This document shows positions 1-7,592 of a DNA stretch of 18,168 bases, piece by piece. The notes under the pieces are model-generated. The model ran no database searches. It worked only from the letters and a program-made list of their open reading frames with translations, and was not told where the DNA came from. The stretch covers positions 1 through 18,168 of the forward strand of contig LUZH01000012.1 in assembly GCA_001602885.1 (NCBI GenBank), given 5' to 3'. The stretch is from Bacteroidales bacterium Bact_16. Lineage in GTDB: Bacteria; Bacteroidota; Bacteroidia; Bacteroidales; UBA932. Both the position numbers and the translations under genes were made by a program. Every line of letters starts with the position of its first letter. Within the stretch, counting starts at the first letter, position 1.

Positions 1-677
1 TCGTCCCAGCTCAGGTCCACGTCGAACTCGCCGGCCTCCGGGAACACGGCCACGGAAGCGGCGGAGGTCTGGATGCGGCCCTGCGTCTCGGTCTGCGGCA
101 CGCGCTGCACGCGGTGCACGCCGGACTCGTATTTCATCACGCCATAGACGCCGTCGTTGCCGGAAAGCTTGAAGACGATCTGCTTGAAGCCGCCGGACGT
201 GCCGGGGGCCTGGTCGGTGACCTCGAGCTTCCAGCCGCGGCGCTCCGCGAAATGCTGGTACATGCGGAAGAGGTCGCCGGCGAAGATCGCCGCCTCGTCG
301 CCGCCGGTGCCGCCGCGGATTTCGACCATCGCGTTCTTGCCGTCGTCGGGATCGGCCGGGATGAGCAGGAGGCGGATCTGCTGCTCCATCTCGGGGATCT
401 TGGGCTCGATCTCGGAGACTTCCATGCGGGCCATCTCCCGGAGCTCCTCGTCCTTCTCGTTGACGAGGATGTCCTTGGCGGCCGCGAGGTCTTCCATCAT
501 TTTCTTGTATTCCTTGCCGGCACGGATGATCGGCTCCAGCTCTTTGTAATCCTTGTTGAGCTGGACGTATTTCTTCATGTCCGCCATCGCCTCGGGGCTG
601 GCGAGCTGCTCCTGCAGGGAGGTGAACTTGCCCTCCAGGGACAGGACTTTGTCGAGTAAGGTATTGTTGTCTGCCAT
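1..677 (-). CDS. prfA: Peptide chain release factor 1 (RF1), C-terminus cut by window edge
   Basis: This is the class I release factor that reads UAA and UAG stop codons on the ribosome and triggers peptide release. About 225 N-terminal residues are visible: the coiled N-terminal domain, then the conserved core with GGTGGDEAAIFA and RVQRVPQTETQGRI. In the latter the codon-recognition tripeptide has the RF1 form PxT (P194-Q195-T196), not the SPF of RF2. The catalytic GGQ loop should lie just beyond residue 225, outside the window, so it cannot be checked. The ATG at 675-677 starts MADNNTLLDKV and lies 5 nt after the stop of the upstream GNAT-like gene, so the two are probably co-transcribed. 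Identification is secure; only completeness is unknown. Confidence 0.96.
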   Translation of the reverse strand, partial: MADNNTLLDKVLSLEGKFTSLQEQLASPEAMADMKKYVQLNKDYKELEPIIRAGKEYKKMMEDLAAAKDILVNEKDEELREMARMEVSEIEPKIPEMEQQIRLLLIPADPDDGKNAMVEIRGGTGGDEAAIFAGDLFRMYQHFAERRGWKLEVTDQAPGTSGGFKQIVFKLSGNDGVYGVMKYESGVHRVQRVPQTETQGRIQTSAASVAVFPEAGEFDVDLSWD

Positions 678-682
678 AAGTA

Positions 683-1801
683 TCAGATTTTCTTGAGGTA
701 GCAGCGACGGCGCATGAACGGTTCGTGCTCGTAGCTGTTCCAGATGTTGACGGCGCTGTTGGTCTCGATCTGCGGGTTGGAGATCGCCCAGCGGTTGCCG
801 ATCTTGAGGGCCTTGTCGGCCATCGCTTCATAGTAGACGGCCGAGACGCCCTTGTTCTGCCACTCGGGCGCGGCGCCGTTGACCATCAGGTCGGTGACTT
901 CGAAGTCGTGCATCGCCCGCCAGAGGTGCCACCAGCCGAACGGGAACAGGCGGCCTTTGGCCTTCTGGAGCGCCCGGGAGATGGTCGGGAAGGAAATGCC
1001 GAAGGCGACGATGTCGTCGTGCTCGTCGAGCAGCAGGCAGCTCGCCTTGTCGTTGATGTAGGGCATCACGGACGCGGCCTCCTCCTCGATCTCCTCCTCC
1101 GTCAGGGGGATGAAGTTGGTCACCGTCTCCGCGAAGCTGTCGTTGTAGACCTGGAAGAACTTGCGGACGCGCTCCTTGTCCTTCTTGAGCTCGGAGAGGC
1201 TGCCGAAGTGGAGGTTGTAGCGCTCCTGCACCAGCTTGGACACGCGGCGGGCCTTGTCGGGGACGCCGTGGTTGGCCACCATCTTGTACTGGATCCAGTC
1301 GCATTCCTTCTCGTAGCCGAGCTCGGTGACGAAGTCGTTGTAGTACGGGAAGTTGTAGAGGCAGTTGAAGGGCGGGATATTGTGGTAGCCCTCCACCAGC
1401 ATGCCCTGCTTGCCGAAGGTGTTGTAGTAGAGCGGGCCGTGGATCTCGTCCATCCCCTGCTCCTTCGCCCAGGCCTCGGCCGTGCCGATCAGCAGGCGCG
1501 CGACCTCGATGTCCTTGATGCAGTCGAACCAGCCGAAACGGGCGCGGCGCTTGCCGTAGCGCTCGTTGTAGCGGGGGTTGACCATCGCGCTGATGCGCCC
1601 GACGACACGGTCGCCGTCGAAGACGAGCCAGAGCTTGTGGGAGCAGTATTTGAGCGGCGCCACCGCGGTCAGCGACTTGACCTGGTCGCTGTGCAGGGCG
1701 GGCACATACTGCGCACAGTCCTTGTACAGCTCGTCCGGGAAACGGACGAACTGCATCAGCTCCTTGCGGGTCTGGACTTCACGGATCTGGTAATCGGGCA
1801 T
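683..1801 (-). CDS. GNAT-like N-acetyltransferase family protein, function unknown
   Basis: A 372-residue cytoplasmic protein with no signal peptide. The stretch around residues 45-85 (KLWLVFDGDRVVGRISAMVN, then RARFGWFDC) resembles the central strands of the GNAT acyl-CoA-binding fold, and a second mixed alpha/beta half follows. Similar Bacteroidetes proteins are annotated as GNAT-family or left hypothetical, and the substrate is unknown. I chose ATG at 1799-1801 (MPDYQIREV). The frame stays open to a TTG at 1823-1825, but that TTG lies inside a TAnnTTTG promoter box (1823-1830), so it is probably upstream of or at the transcription start. prfA begins 5 nt after its stop, suggesting an operon. 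Membership of the GNAT superfamily is likely; the acetyl-transfer reaction itself is inference. Confidence 0.72.
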   Translation of the reverse strand: MPDYQIREVQTRKELMQFVRFPDELYKDCAQYVPALHSDQVKSLTAVAPLKYCSHKLWLVFDGDRVVGRISAMVNPRYNERYGKRRARFGWFDCIKDIEVARLLIGTAEAWAKEQGMDEIHGPLYYNTFGKQGMLVEGYHNIPPFNCLYNFPYYNDFVTELGYEKECDWIQYKMVANHGVPDKARRVSKLVQERYNLHFGSLSELKKDKERVRKFFQVYNDSFAETVTNFIPLTEEEIEEEAASVMPYINDKASCLLLDEHDDIVAFGISFPTISRALQKAKGRLFPFGWWHLWRAMHDFEVTDLMVNGAAPEWQNKGVSAVYYEAMADKALKIGNRWAISNPQIETNSAVNIWNSYEHEPFMRRRCYLKKI

Positions 1802-1822
1802 ATCGGGGTTGAATATGGAATG

Positions 1823-1830
1823 CAAAGATA
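1823..1830 (-). promoter_or_regulatory. Candidate -7 box (TATCTTTG) for the GNAT-like gene and prfA
   Basis: Read on the minus strand this is TATCTTTG, a match to the Bacteroidetes housekeeping -7 box TAnnTTTG. It lies 21 nt before the ATG at 1801. No good TTTG -33 box is visible at the usual 19-20 nt distance, because that stretch is occupied by the repeat-like sequence at 1841-1870. The support is therefore the -7 box alone. Confidence 0.45.
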
Positions 1831-1840
1831 GTTAAAATTC

Positions 1841-1870
1841 TGAGATCCTTCGCTACGCTCAGGACGACAG
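1841..1870. repeat. REP-like intergenic repeat unit (single copy in window)
   Basis: The sequence GAGATCCTTCGCTACGCTC followed by AGGACGACAG is an imperfect palindrome (CCT..GC..GC..AGG). It closely resembles the short dispersed intergenic sequence GATCCTTCGCTNCGCTCAGGATGACA that I recall from many Bacteroidetes and other genomes. It fills the space between mazG and the GNAT-like gene. Only one copy is present here, so calling it a repeat rests on that recollection and not on multiplicity in the window. Confidence 0.45.
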
Positions 1871-1884
1871 GGGCTAAAGCCCCT
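1869..1884. other. Perfect hairpin spanning the mazG stop codon
   Basis: AGGGGCTAAAGCCCCT is a perfect palindrome with a seven-base arm on each side of AA, and it contains the mazG stop (TAG on the minus strand, 1874-1876). In RNA it could form a 6-bp GC-rich stem with a 4-nt loop at the 3' end of the mazG message. No U-tract follows on the minus strand, so it is not a classical intrinsic terminator. It may slow 3' exonucleases or form a compound structure with the adjacent repeat at 1841-1870. Confidence 0.4.
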
Positions 1885-2665
1885 TCGCTTTGGCTTCGTC
1901 CCAGATGGCGTCCATCTCGGCGAGGGTCAGGTCGGCGAGCTTGCGGCCCTTCTTGAGGGTCTGCTCCTCCAGGTAGTTGAAGCGGCGGCGGAACTTGCTG
2001 CAGCTGCCGCTCAGCGCCGCCTCGGGGTCCACCCCGTAGAGGCGCGCGGCGTTGATGACCGCGAAGAGCAGGTCGCCGAATTCTTCCTCCATGTGGCGCG
2101 GGTCCTGCTCATGGCAGGCCTCGCCCACTTCGCCCAGCTCCTCGCTCACCTTCTCCCACACGTCCTCCTTCTGCTCCCAGTCGAAACCGCATCCGCGGGC
2201 CTTCTCCTGCATCGAAAGGGCCTTGAGCAGGGCCGGCATCGCGTCGGGGATGCCGGACAGGACGGTCTTGTTGCCGTCCTTCTCCTTGGCCTTGACGAGC
2301 TCCCAGGTGTCGGCGATCTCCTTGGCGGAGATCGGCTTGCCGGCGTCCGGGCCGAAGACGTGGGGATGGCGGAAGACCATCTTGTCCACGACCTTGTCCA
2401 GGCTGTCCGCGATGTCGAAGCTTCCCTCCTCCTGCGCGATCCGGGCATAGAAGACCAGATGATAGAGCAGGTCGCCGATCTCCTTGGCCGTGCCGGGGCG
2501 GTCGCCCTTGAGGATGGCGTCGCTGAGCTCATACACTTCTTCTTCCGTCATCGGGCGGATGGTCTCCATCGTCTGGGCGGCGTTCCAGGGACACTTCTCG
2601 CGCAGGGCGTCCATCGTGTCGAGCAGCCGGCCGAAGGCTGCGAGTTTTTCTTCTTTGGTGTGCAT
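1874..2665 (-). CDS. mazG: Nucleoside triphosphate pyrophosphohydrolase MazG
   Basis: A 263-residue protein that hydrolyses (d)NTPs to the monophosphate and pyrophosphate, a house-cleaning role. Two MazG repeats are visible. The first has the hallmark KCPWNAAQT, then EEEVYEL and EIGDLLYHLVF, which form the EExxE...ExxD metal-binding helices. It ends in MVFRHPHVFG. The second repeat has EEFGDLLFAVINAARLYGVDPE near residues 205-230. Length matches the usual 250-270 residues. I chose ATG at 2663-2665 (MHTKEEK); the frame continues upstream but only across the promoter region. It is divergent from the CoA-transferase with 47 nt between the two start codons. Confidence 0.95.
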   Translation of the reverse strand: MHTKEEKLAAFGRLLDTMDALREKCPWNAAQTMETIRPMTEEEVYELSDAILKGDRPGTAKEIGDLLYHLVFYARIAQEEGSFDIADSLDKVVDKMVFRHPHVFGPDAGKPISAKEIADTWELVKAKEKDGNKTVLSGIPDAMPALLKALSMQEKARGCGFDWEQKEDVWEKVSEELGEVGEACHEQDPRHMEEEFGDLLFAVINAARLYGVDPEAALSGSCSKFRRRFNYLEEQTLKKGRKLADLTLAEMDAIWDEAKAKGL

Positions 2666-2684
2666 TGATAATTTGCTATATTTG
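2654..2684 (+). promoter_or_regulatory. Bacteroidetes-type promoter for the CoA-transferase gene
   Basis: TTTG at 2654-2657, a 19-nt spacer, then TATATTTG at 2677-2684. This is the textbook TTTG-N19-TAnnTTTG arrangement of Bacteroidetes vegetative promoters. The ATG of the CoA-transferase is 28 nt downstream of the -7 box. The -33 box lies inside the first codons of the divergent mazG. Confidence 0.7.
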
Positions 2685-2689
2685 CGCTG

Positions 2690-2697
2690 CAAAAATA
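2690..2697 (-). promoter_or_regulatory. Candidate -7 box (TATTTTTG) for mazG
   Basis: On the minus strand the sequence reads TATTTTTG, matching TAnnTTTG, 24 nt before the mazG ATG. No clear TTTG -33 element is seen at the expected distance, which would fall inside the start of the CoA-transferase gene. It sits only 5 nt from the -7 box of the opposing promoter at 2677-2684. Confidence 0.5.
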
Positions 2698-2712
2698 ACA
2701 ATAATTATCAAG

Positions 2713-3909
2713 ATGAAGCCCGTGAACTTCGTTTCCGCCGACGAGGCGGTCAGTCACATCCCCTCCCATTGCCATGTGCACCTGAGCAGTGTCGCCAGCG
2801 TCCCCCACATCCTGATCCAGGCCTTGTGCCGGCGCGCCGACGCGGGCGATGTCACCGACCTCCATTTCCACCATTTCCACACGGAAGGGCCGGCTCCCTA
2901 CAGCGAGCCGCGCTACGAGGGGATCTTCTTCGAGCAGGGCTTCTTCGTCGGTCCCAACGTCCGCAAGAACGTCAACGCCGGCTATGCCGACTACCTCCCC
3001 GTGCACCTGGGCGAGAGCCAGAAGCTCTACCGCGACGGCTACATCAAGCTGGGCGCCGCCCTGGTCAACGTCTCCCTGCCCGACGAGCAGGGACGCGTGA
3101 GCCTCGGCACCTCGGTGGACTGCTCCGTGGCGGCCATCGAGACCGCCGACCTCGTGATCGGCGTGGTCAACCCCAACGTCCCCTTCGCCTACGGCGACCT
3201 CATCCCGCTGGACAAATTCGACTACCTCGTGCAGGACGACGCGCCGCTCGTGACGGCCGCCTTCGCCGAGCCCACGCCCACCGAGGTGCTCATCGGCAAG
3301 AACTGCGCGGCCCTCGTCGAGGACGGCGACTGCATCCAGATGGGCATCGGCGCCCTGCCGAACGCCCTGGCGGCGCAGCTCGGCGGCCACAAGCACCTGG
3401 GCCTCCATACGGAGATGTTCGCCGACGGCCTGCTCCGCCTGATCAAGGCGGGCGTGATCGACGGCAGCAACAAGCGCATCGACACGGGCAAGGTGGTGGC
3501 CTCCTTCCTGCTCGGCTCGCAGGAAGTTTATTCCTTCATCGACCACAATCCCGACGTGCTGATGCGCGACATCAAGTACGTCAACGACCCCTATATGATC
3601 CGCCAGAATCCCGGCATGAAGGCCATCAACTCCGCCGTGGAGGGCAAGAGCATCACGGCCTTCGCCTCCCGCACGGTCAAGGGCAAGAACAAGATCGTGG
3701 CGGAGCTCAATGCGGGCGCCGGCGTGGTCACGCCCCGCGCGGACGCGCACTGGATCGTGACCGAGTACGGCGCCGTGGACCTCTACGGCAAGAGCCTGCA
3801 GGAGCGCGCCAAGCTGCTGATCGGCATCGCGCACCCGGACGACCGGGAAATGCTCGACCGCCAGGCCTTCGAGCGCTTCGGCCCGCACTGGCACAACTTC
3901 ACGATCTAG
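2713..3909 (+). CDS. Acetyl-CoA hydrolase/transferase family CoA-transferase (4-hydroxybutyrate CoA-transferase-like)
   Basis: A 398-residue cytoplasmic enzyme expected to move CoA between an acyl-CoA and a carboxylate such as acetate. The N-terminal domain has HFHHFHTEGPAPY and the family's acyl-CoA region. The C-terminal domain has the glycine-rich QMGIGALPNA motif, GLHTEMFADG and TEYGAVDLYGKSLQERA. E234 in HTEM lines up with the catalytic glutamate that forms the glutamyl-CoA intermediate in this family. Features resemble Cat2/AbfT-type 4-hydroxybutyrate CoA-transferases, but butyryl- or propionyl-CoA:acetate transfer is equally possible; sequence alone does not fix the substrate. I chose ATG at 2713 because the earlier in-frame start at 2665 precedes the promoter. 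Its TAG overlaps the stop of the convergent barrel gene. Confidence 0.88.
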   Translation: MKPVNFVSADEAVSHIPSHCHVHLSSVASVPHILIQALCRRADAGDVTDLHFHHFHTEGPAPYSEPRYEGIFFEQGFFVGPNVRKNVNAGYADYLPVHLGESQKLYRDGYIKLGAALVNVSLPDEQGRVSLGTSVDCSVAAIETADLVIGVVNPNVPFAYGDLIPLDKFDYLVQDDAPLVTAAFAEPTPTEVLIGKNCAALVEDGDCIQMGIGALPNALAAQLGGHKHLGLHTEMFADGLLRLIKAGVIDGSNKRIDTGKVVASFLLGSQEVYSFIDHNPDVLMRDIKYVNDPYMIRQNPGMKAINSAVEGKSITAFASRTVKGKNKIVAELNAGAGVVTPRADAHWIVTEYGAVDLYGKSLQERAKLLIGIAHPDDREMLDRQAFERFGPHWHNFTI

Positions 3910-6536
3910 AACGACATTCTAAAGCCTGCGAGGAACTGTCGGCCACGAAGGTGGTTGACAACGGAAACGGTGCGATAGGCATCGATGGTCTCCCGACGGT
4001 ATTCCCTGATATCAAGGACATTGTCGCATTCAAGGTAGACCGTCCCCTTGGGAAGACGCCAGGAGGCAGTAGCTTTAAGGAGGGGTTTGTTGAACACCGT
4101 GACTCCCGGGATGCGTTCGCGCCGGAAGTATCCGTCAAGGTCAAAGCGGAGTTTTTGGAATGGTGAGATACGCATCGAGCCTTCTCCGGAAAGGATATGG
4201 CTGGTGACGTCGGCACCGCCATGTTCCGTGACCTGCCGGATATACTCCACTTTGAACCGGACGCTGAACCAGTCGACGGGCGCCGAGCTGATTTCGCCCC
4301 CGGTCGTGAAACGGCGCGTGGTATAGTGGACCAGAACCCGCTGGAGGTATTCGTCCATTTCACTCACATCATAGCCGGCCGAGCCCTCGAGCATCAAGGC
4401 CTTCCCCCCGAAGTACTTGCGTATGCTCCCGTCCACGTTGTACATAGCCGTAGCGTTCTGCTGCGGCACATACCCGACAACCGTCATGTCCGGGAGGTAT
4501 TTGCTGGAAGCGGTCTTGCTGCGGACAATCCGGCCATAGCCGCCGCTGAGGTCGACGAACAGCATCCTGACAGGATCGGAGTAGCGGATCGCGGCCATGG
4601 CCGTGACGCGGTCGCTCCGGCTCAGGCTGTCCGGACGGGAAAGTGACCGGTAGTTGCGCATTACCACGGCATCGAGAAGGCTTTCGGGCGAAGAGCGTTG
4701 GATGCTGTAGCTCGCGCCGGCACTGGCGGTAAGATTGGCCGTAGGGGTATACCGGAGAGAGACGGAAGGCGAGACGGAGGGATAGGCCGCACCGTCTTTC
4801 CCACGAATCTGCAGGATATGGAGCGTGGCCGGAAGCGATACGGTCAACCTGACATTGCGGAAGGCAATGACGTCGCGAAGCGACAGCGACGGGCGGACCG
4901 AGAAGACGGAAAGGTGATCCTGAAGCGGGCCGGAAACCTCCTCGTCCAGATCACTGATGTCGGAGGACGAAGAGAGGGTGGCTTTGCGGTCCAAATAGTC
5001 AAGATCGATGCCGGCGCTGGCAGAGAAGCTATGCCGTCCGGCCGCAATACTCCAGGAGGCACCCTGGCTGGAAGTGAAGTCGTTCTGCAGATAGGACTGG
5101 TCGAACGTACGTCCTCCCGTGAGGTAGGTGCCTGCGTGCATGTTCCGGATATAGGTCGCCACGCTGGTGATGTTGACGGCGCTTTTGCCGCGGCGGAGCG
5201 TCAGCCGCAGGTTGTTGTCGGCTTTGAAGGACGGCAGGTCGTACCGCTGTTCGTAGTTGTCGCGCCCCGTGCCGTCGGAAAGGTCGCTGCGCAGTTGTCC
5301 GGAAAGGGAAAAGGATTCGGAGAGATACCTGTCGGGACCATTGTCCTCGTAGGTAGCCTGCCCTTGGAAATAGTATTTACGGTCTGTCAACGACTTGCGG
5401 TCTTCGATAGCCAGAGAGGTACCATCGTCGAAGCTGACCGTCTCCAAAGAGAACGCCTGCTCCGCGTACTTCTCCGCCGCCGCGTTGAAAGAAAGGCGGA
5501 GCTTGCCATTCTCGCCGGTTTTGGCGAGATGGTTGAAGGTGGCGATACCGGAAAGGTTGTCGTACCAGTATTCCCGTGGAATGGGGAGGCTGGAGAAAGA
5601 TGGGTTGAGCGCGGAAGAGAACTGGCTGTCGATTTCGTTGGTTACGAGGAATACTCTTGTCCCTTCACCGACACCCGGCTGCTCACGGAGCTCCTGCGTA
5701 ATTTCCTTCCCTAGATTGTTGCCTTTGACAAGATAGAGGCCCTGGCTGGTCTTCCCGAAACGGGAGAACATCGCCTTGGCATCGAACAGCGGGAAAGGCG
5801 GGAGACCGAGAAGGGCATCGCCGGTAAACACCCAGGAGCCGCGGGCGCTTTCCTTGAGAATGATGTTGACGGCGCTCTTCTCGGACGGGTCAATCTCCCG
5901 CAGGGCATTGATCGGCTGATGGTTGCGATACACGTCTATGCGGGCGATATCGCTGGCTTTGAGGTTCTTGGTGACGACGCCGTATTTGCCGCCCATCAGG
6001 TCAAGGCCCTCGACGTAGAATCTGTTGATGGCTTCGCCGTCATACTGGATGGTTCCCTGCTCGTTGGTGGCGAGTCCGGGAATTTTGTTGATCAGTTCGT
6101 CCAGGACCTGTTCGGTCCCGTCGGCGAACGCGTGAACATAGAAAGAAAGCGTATCCCCCTTCTGCGTGATCGAATTCGATTTGACTGCGGCGGAGCTTAA
6201 TTGCAGCGCCTGTTCCTTCAGTTCAATGACGAAGCCGGAAGTATTTCCGTCTGTCGCTATGCTCACCGGGGCATACCCCATCATCGAGATTTTAAGGACA
6301 TCTACACTTCCCTCGTCCTGGATCCGCAGCGAGAACTGGCCGTCGGCTCCGCTGTATGCGAAGCCCTTCTGGACATTGTCTGCATACGCGAGGACAAATG
6401 CTCCCGCCAGCGGCTCCTTGCTTTTCTGGTCCCTGACCACACCAGTGATGTGATACGCGGCCCAGGCATCGCAGAGAGTCAAGCCCCACAGGAGCAAAGC
6501 CAGCAGGAAAACTCTATTTATCCTTCCAATAGTCAC
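3906..6536 (-). CDS. Outer-membrane beta-barrel protein with CarboxypepD_reg domain, TonB-receptor-like
   Basis: An 876-residue outer-membrane protein. Residues 1-27 form a signal peptide with a Leu-rich core and an AWA/A cleavage site. Residues 28-112 are a carboxypeptidase-regulatory-like beta-sandwich (ITGVVRDQKSKEPLAGAFVLAY...GADGQFSL). About 120-230 form a plug-like region with DELINKIPGL, YDGEAINRFYVEGLDL and a KSAVNIILKE end. The remainder is a beta-barrel ending in the terminal Phe typical of such barrels (GFRMSF). No clear TonB box was seen, so energised transport is uncertain. The start is GTG at 6534-6536, overlapping the GLPGLI gene by 23 nt, which suggests coupled translation. 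The gene probably works with the GLPGLI protein and possibly the upstream exported peptide. Its cargo is unknown. Confidence 0.87.
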   Translation of the reverse strand: MTIGRINRVFLLALLLWGLTLCDAWAAYHITGVVRDQKSKEPLAGAFVLAYADNVQKGFAYSGADGQFSLRIQDEGSVDVLKISMMGYAPVSIATDGNTSGFVIELKEQALQLSSAAVKSNSITQKGDTLSFYVHAFADGTEQVLDELINKIPGLATNEQGTIQYDGEAINRFYVEGLDLMGGKYGVVTKNLKASDIARIDVYRNHQPINALREIDPSEKSAVNIILKESARGSWVFTGDALLGLPPFPLFDAKAMFSRFGKTSQGLYLVKGNNLGKEITQELREQPGVGEGTRVFLVTNEIDSQFSSALNPSFSSLPIPREYWYDNLSGIATFNHLAKTGENGKLRLSFNAAAEKYAEQAFSLETVSFDDGTSLAIEDRKSLTDRKYYFQGQATYEDNGPDRYLSESFSLSGQLRSDLSDGTGRDNYEQRYDLPSFKADNNLRLTLRRGKSAVNITSVATYIRNMHAGTYLTGGRTFDQSYLQNDFTSSQGASWSIAAGRHSFSASAGIDLDYLDRKATLSSSSDISDLDEEVSGPLQDHLSVFSVRPSLSLRDVIAFRNVRLTVSLPATLHILQIRGKDGAAYPSVSPSVSLRYTPTANLTASAGASYSIQRSSPESLLDAVVMRNYRSLSRPDSLSRSDRVTAMAAIRYSDPVRMLFVDLSGGYGRIVRSKTASSKYLPDMTVVGYVPQQNATAMYNVDGSIRKYFGGKALMLEGSAGYDVSEMDEYLQRVLVHYTTRRFTTGGEISSAPVDWFSVRFKVEYIRQVTEHGGADVTSHILSGEGSMRISPFQKLRFDLDGYFRRERIPGVTVFNKPLLKATASWRLPKGTVYLECDNVLDIREYRRETIDAYRTVSVVNHLRGRQFLAGFRMSF

Positions 6537-7386
6537 GGGAAATGAGGGGGATGTATTTCATCCGGGCAGAGATATCCGTACCGTTTGCCGTACGGACCCC
6601 CGTCAGTTCGGACACATAACTGAAATCCGTCATCAGCCGGTAGTTCATCTGTTCCGTCTCTTTCATCGGCAGGACGTAATGTTTCGTAGCACCCCGCTGA
6701 TATGCCGTACGGGAAAAACGGGAATCGATGAAATCAATCCGGTCCTGGCGGTCCAGCTTATCCGTCCAGACCAGCTGGAAACTGAAAAGGCTCTCGCTGT
6801 CTTCAGCAGCAACAATCAAGCCCGGCGCGCCCCAGAGCATCCAGGGCCCGATGGGCAGTGGGATATCTTCCGTGTACCAGACAATCCAGGTCCGGCCCAG
6901 ATACCGGGCCGTGGCCTTCTTGCAGGAATAGCCTTTGATGGTGCGCGTCTCGTCGACAAGCGCCCAGGCAGGGGCGTTCATCTCATACGTGCCGCGGATT
7001 GATATGGTCGCCTGCCTGTAACACTGCGTGATCTCATTCTTCTTGAAATCGACAATCGTCACATCTCCCAGCCGGGGACGGGGCAGGGATGTAATCTTCT
7101 GATATTCTTTCTGATTCTTGGTTTTCCCGTTCTCATCAAAGGCCAGAAGCCGCAGGGAATCCCTTTCGAACATGAATTGATCATAGAAAGCCGAACGTCC
7201 GTCGGTATAGTCCAGCCGCATGTTCAGGTACTGGGTCGGGGGCGCCTTCGGCTCCCTCTTCATCAAGAAATGATAACCGCACTGGATACCTTTTTGACGA
7301 TCATTATTTATCTGGCTTTTAACGACTACCGGTGTCAGAAACAAAAACACCAGTTGAACACAAAAGAACTTTGCAAATCCAGTCAT
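6514..7386 (-). CDS. GLPGLI family periplasmic protein
   Basis: A 290-residue exported protein of the Bacteroidetes GLPGLI family (TIGR01200). There is a signal peptide over roughly residues 1-25 (MTGFAKFFCVQLVFLFLTPV, ending near VKSQ). The mid-region carries GYSCKKATARYLGRTWIVWYTEDIPLPIGPW, the family's core, and then WGAPGLI with the name motif as GAPGLI at residues 186-191. The second position is Ala where Leu is usual. The biochemical function of the family is unknown; members often sit beside CarboxypepD/TonB-type barrels, as here. ATG at 7384-7386 is the start. It is followed by the barrel gene with a 23-nt overlap and preceded by its own promoter at 7506-7537. Confidence 0.9.
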   Translation of the reverse strand: MTGFAKFFCVQLVFLFLTPVVVKSQINNDRQKGIQCGYHFLMKREPKAPPTQYLNMRLDYTDGRSAFYDQFMFERDSLRLLAFDENGKTKNQKEYQKITSLPRPRLGDVTIVDFKKNEITQCYRQATISIRGTYEMNAPAWALVDETRTIKGYSCKKATARYLGRTWIVWYTEDIPLPIGPWMLWGAPGLIVAAEDSESLFSFQLVWTDKLDRQDRIDFIDSRFSRTAYQRGATKHYVLPMKETEQMNYRLMTDFSYVSELTGVRTANGTDISARMKYIPLISRDYWKDK

Positions 7387-7505
7387 AATCTAAACCTTAA
7401 TCGCAGAAGAAACTCTCAAGAAAGAAACGAGCGCTCTTCATCACCCCGCTTTTCATTAGTTTAAAACATCGAGCCCTATACCAGAAGGCACGTCGTCTTT
7501 CAAGT

Positions 7506-7537
7506 CAAATATATAATTATTTTAAGATTACAGCAAA
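7506..7537 (-). promoter_or_regulatory. Bacteroidetes-type promoter for the GLPGLI-barrel operon
   Basis: On the minus strand TTTG (7534-7537), a 20-nt spacer, then TATATTTG (7506-7513). Both boxes match the consensus and spacing is within the accepted range. Transcription would start near 7500, giving a leader of over 110 nt before the GLPGLI ATG. That is unusually long for this window and contains a copy of the direct repeat described at 7414-7424. Confidence 0.62.
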
Positions 7538-7548
7538 TCAGAATGGGC

Positions 7549-7572
7549 AAGCGCCTGCATAAGCAGACGCTT
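7549..7572 (-). terminator. Intergenic hairpin after the exported-peptide gene
   Basis: On the minus strand AAGCGTCTGC, loop TTAT, GCAGGCGCTT. The arms pair over 10 bp with a single U-G pair. It begins 20 nt after the peptide stop codon. There is no run of T after the stem, so it may be a weak or factor-assisted terminator, an attenuator, or a structure that stabilises the short peptide message. It lies just upstream of the GLPGLI promoter. Confidence 0.5.
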
Positions 7573-7592
7573 GTCTCAAGAAAGATCATCTA

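Larger units (their letters stand above)
7414..7584 (-). repeat. Pair of 11-bp direct repeats flanking the peptide-GLPGLI intergenic region
   Basis: CTTTCTTGAGA (minus-strand reading) occurs at 7574-7584, right after the peptide stop and overlapping the approach to the hairpin. It occurs again at 7414-7424, 27 nt before the GLPGLI ATG. In both copies TCTGC follows after six further bases. It could be a shared RNA- or DNA-binding site or a duplication trace. Confidence 0.35.

Noticed and set aside
2484..4166. A 560-codon plus-strand open frame overlapping mazG and the CoA-transferase
   Set aside because: Out of frame with the recognised CoA-transferase; its Arg/Pro/Gly-rich translation shows no fold.
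3906..6536. Barrel protein as a SusC-type glycan importer
   Set aside because: No SusD partner, no clear TonB box and a GLPGLI neighbour in place of polysaccharide-utilisation genes.
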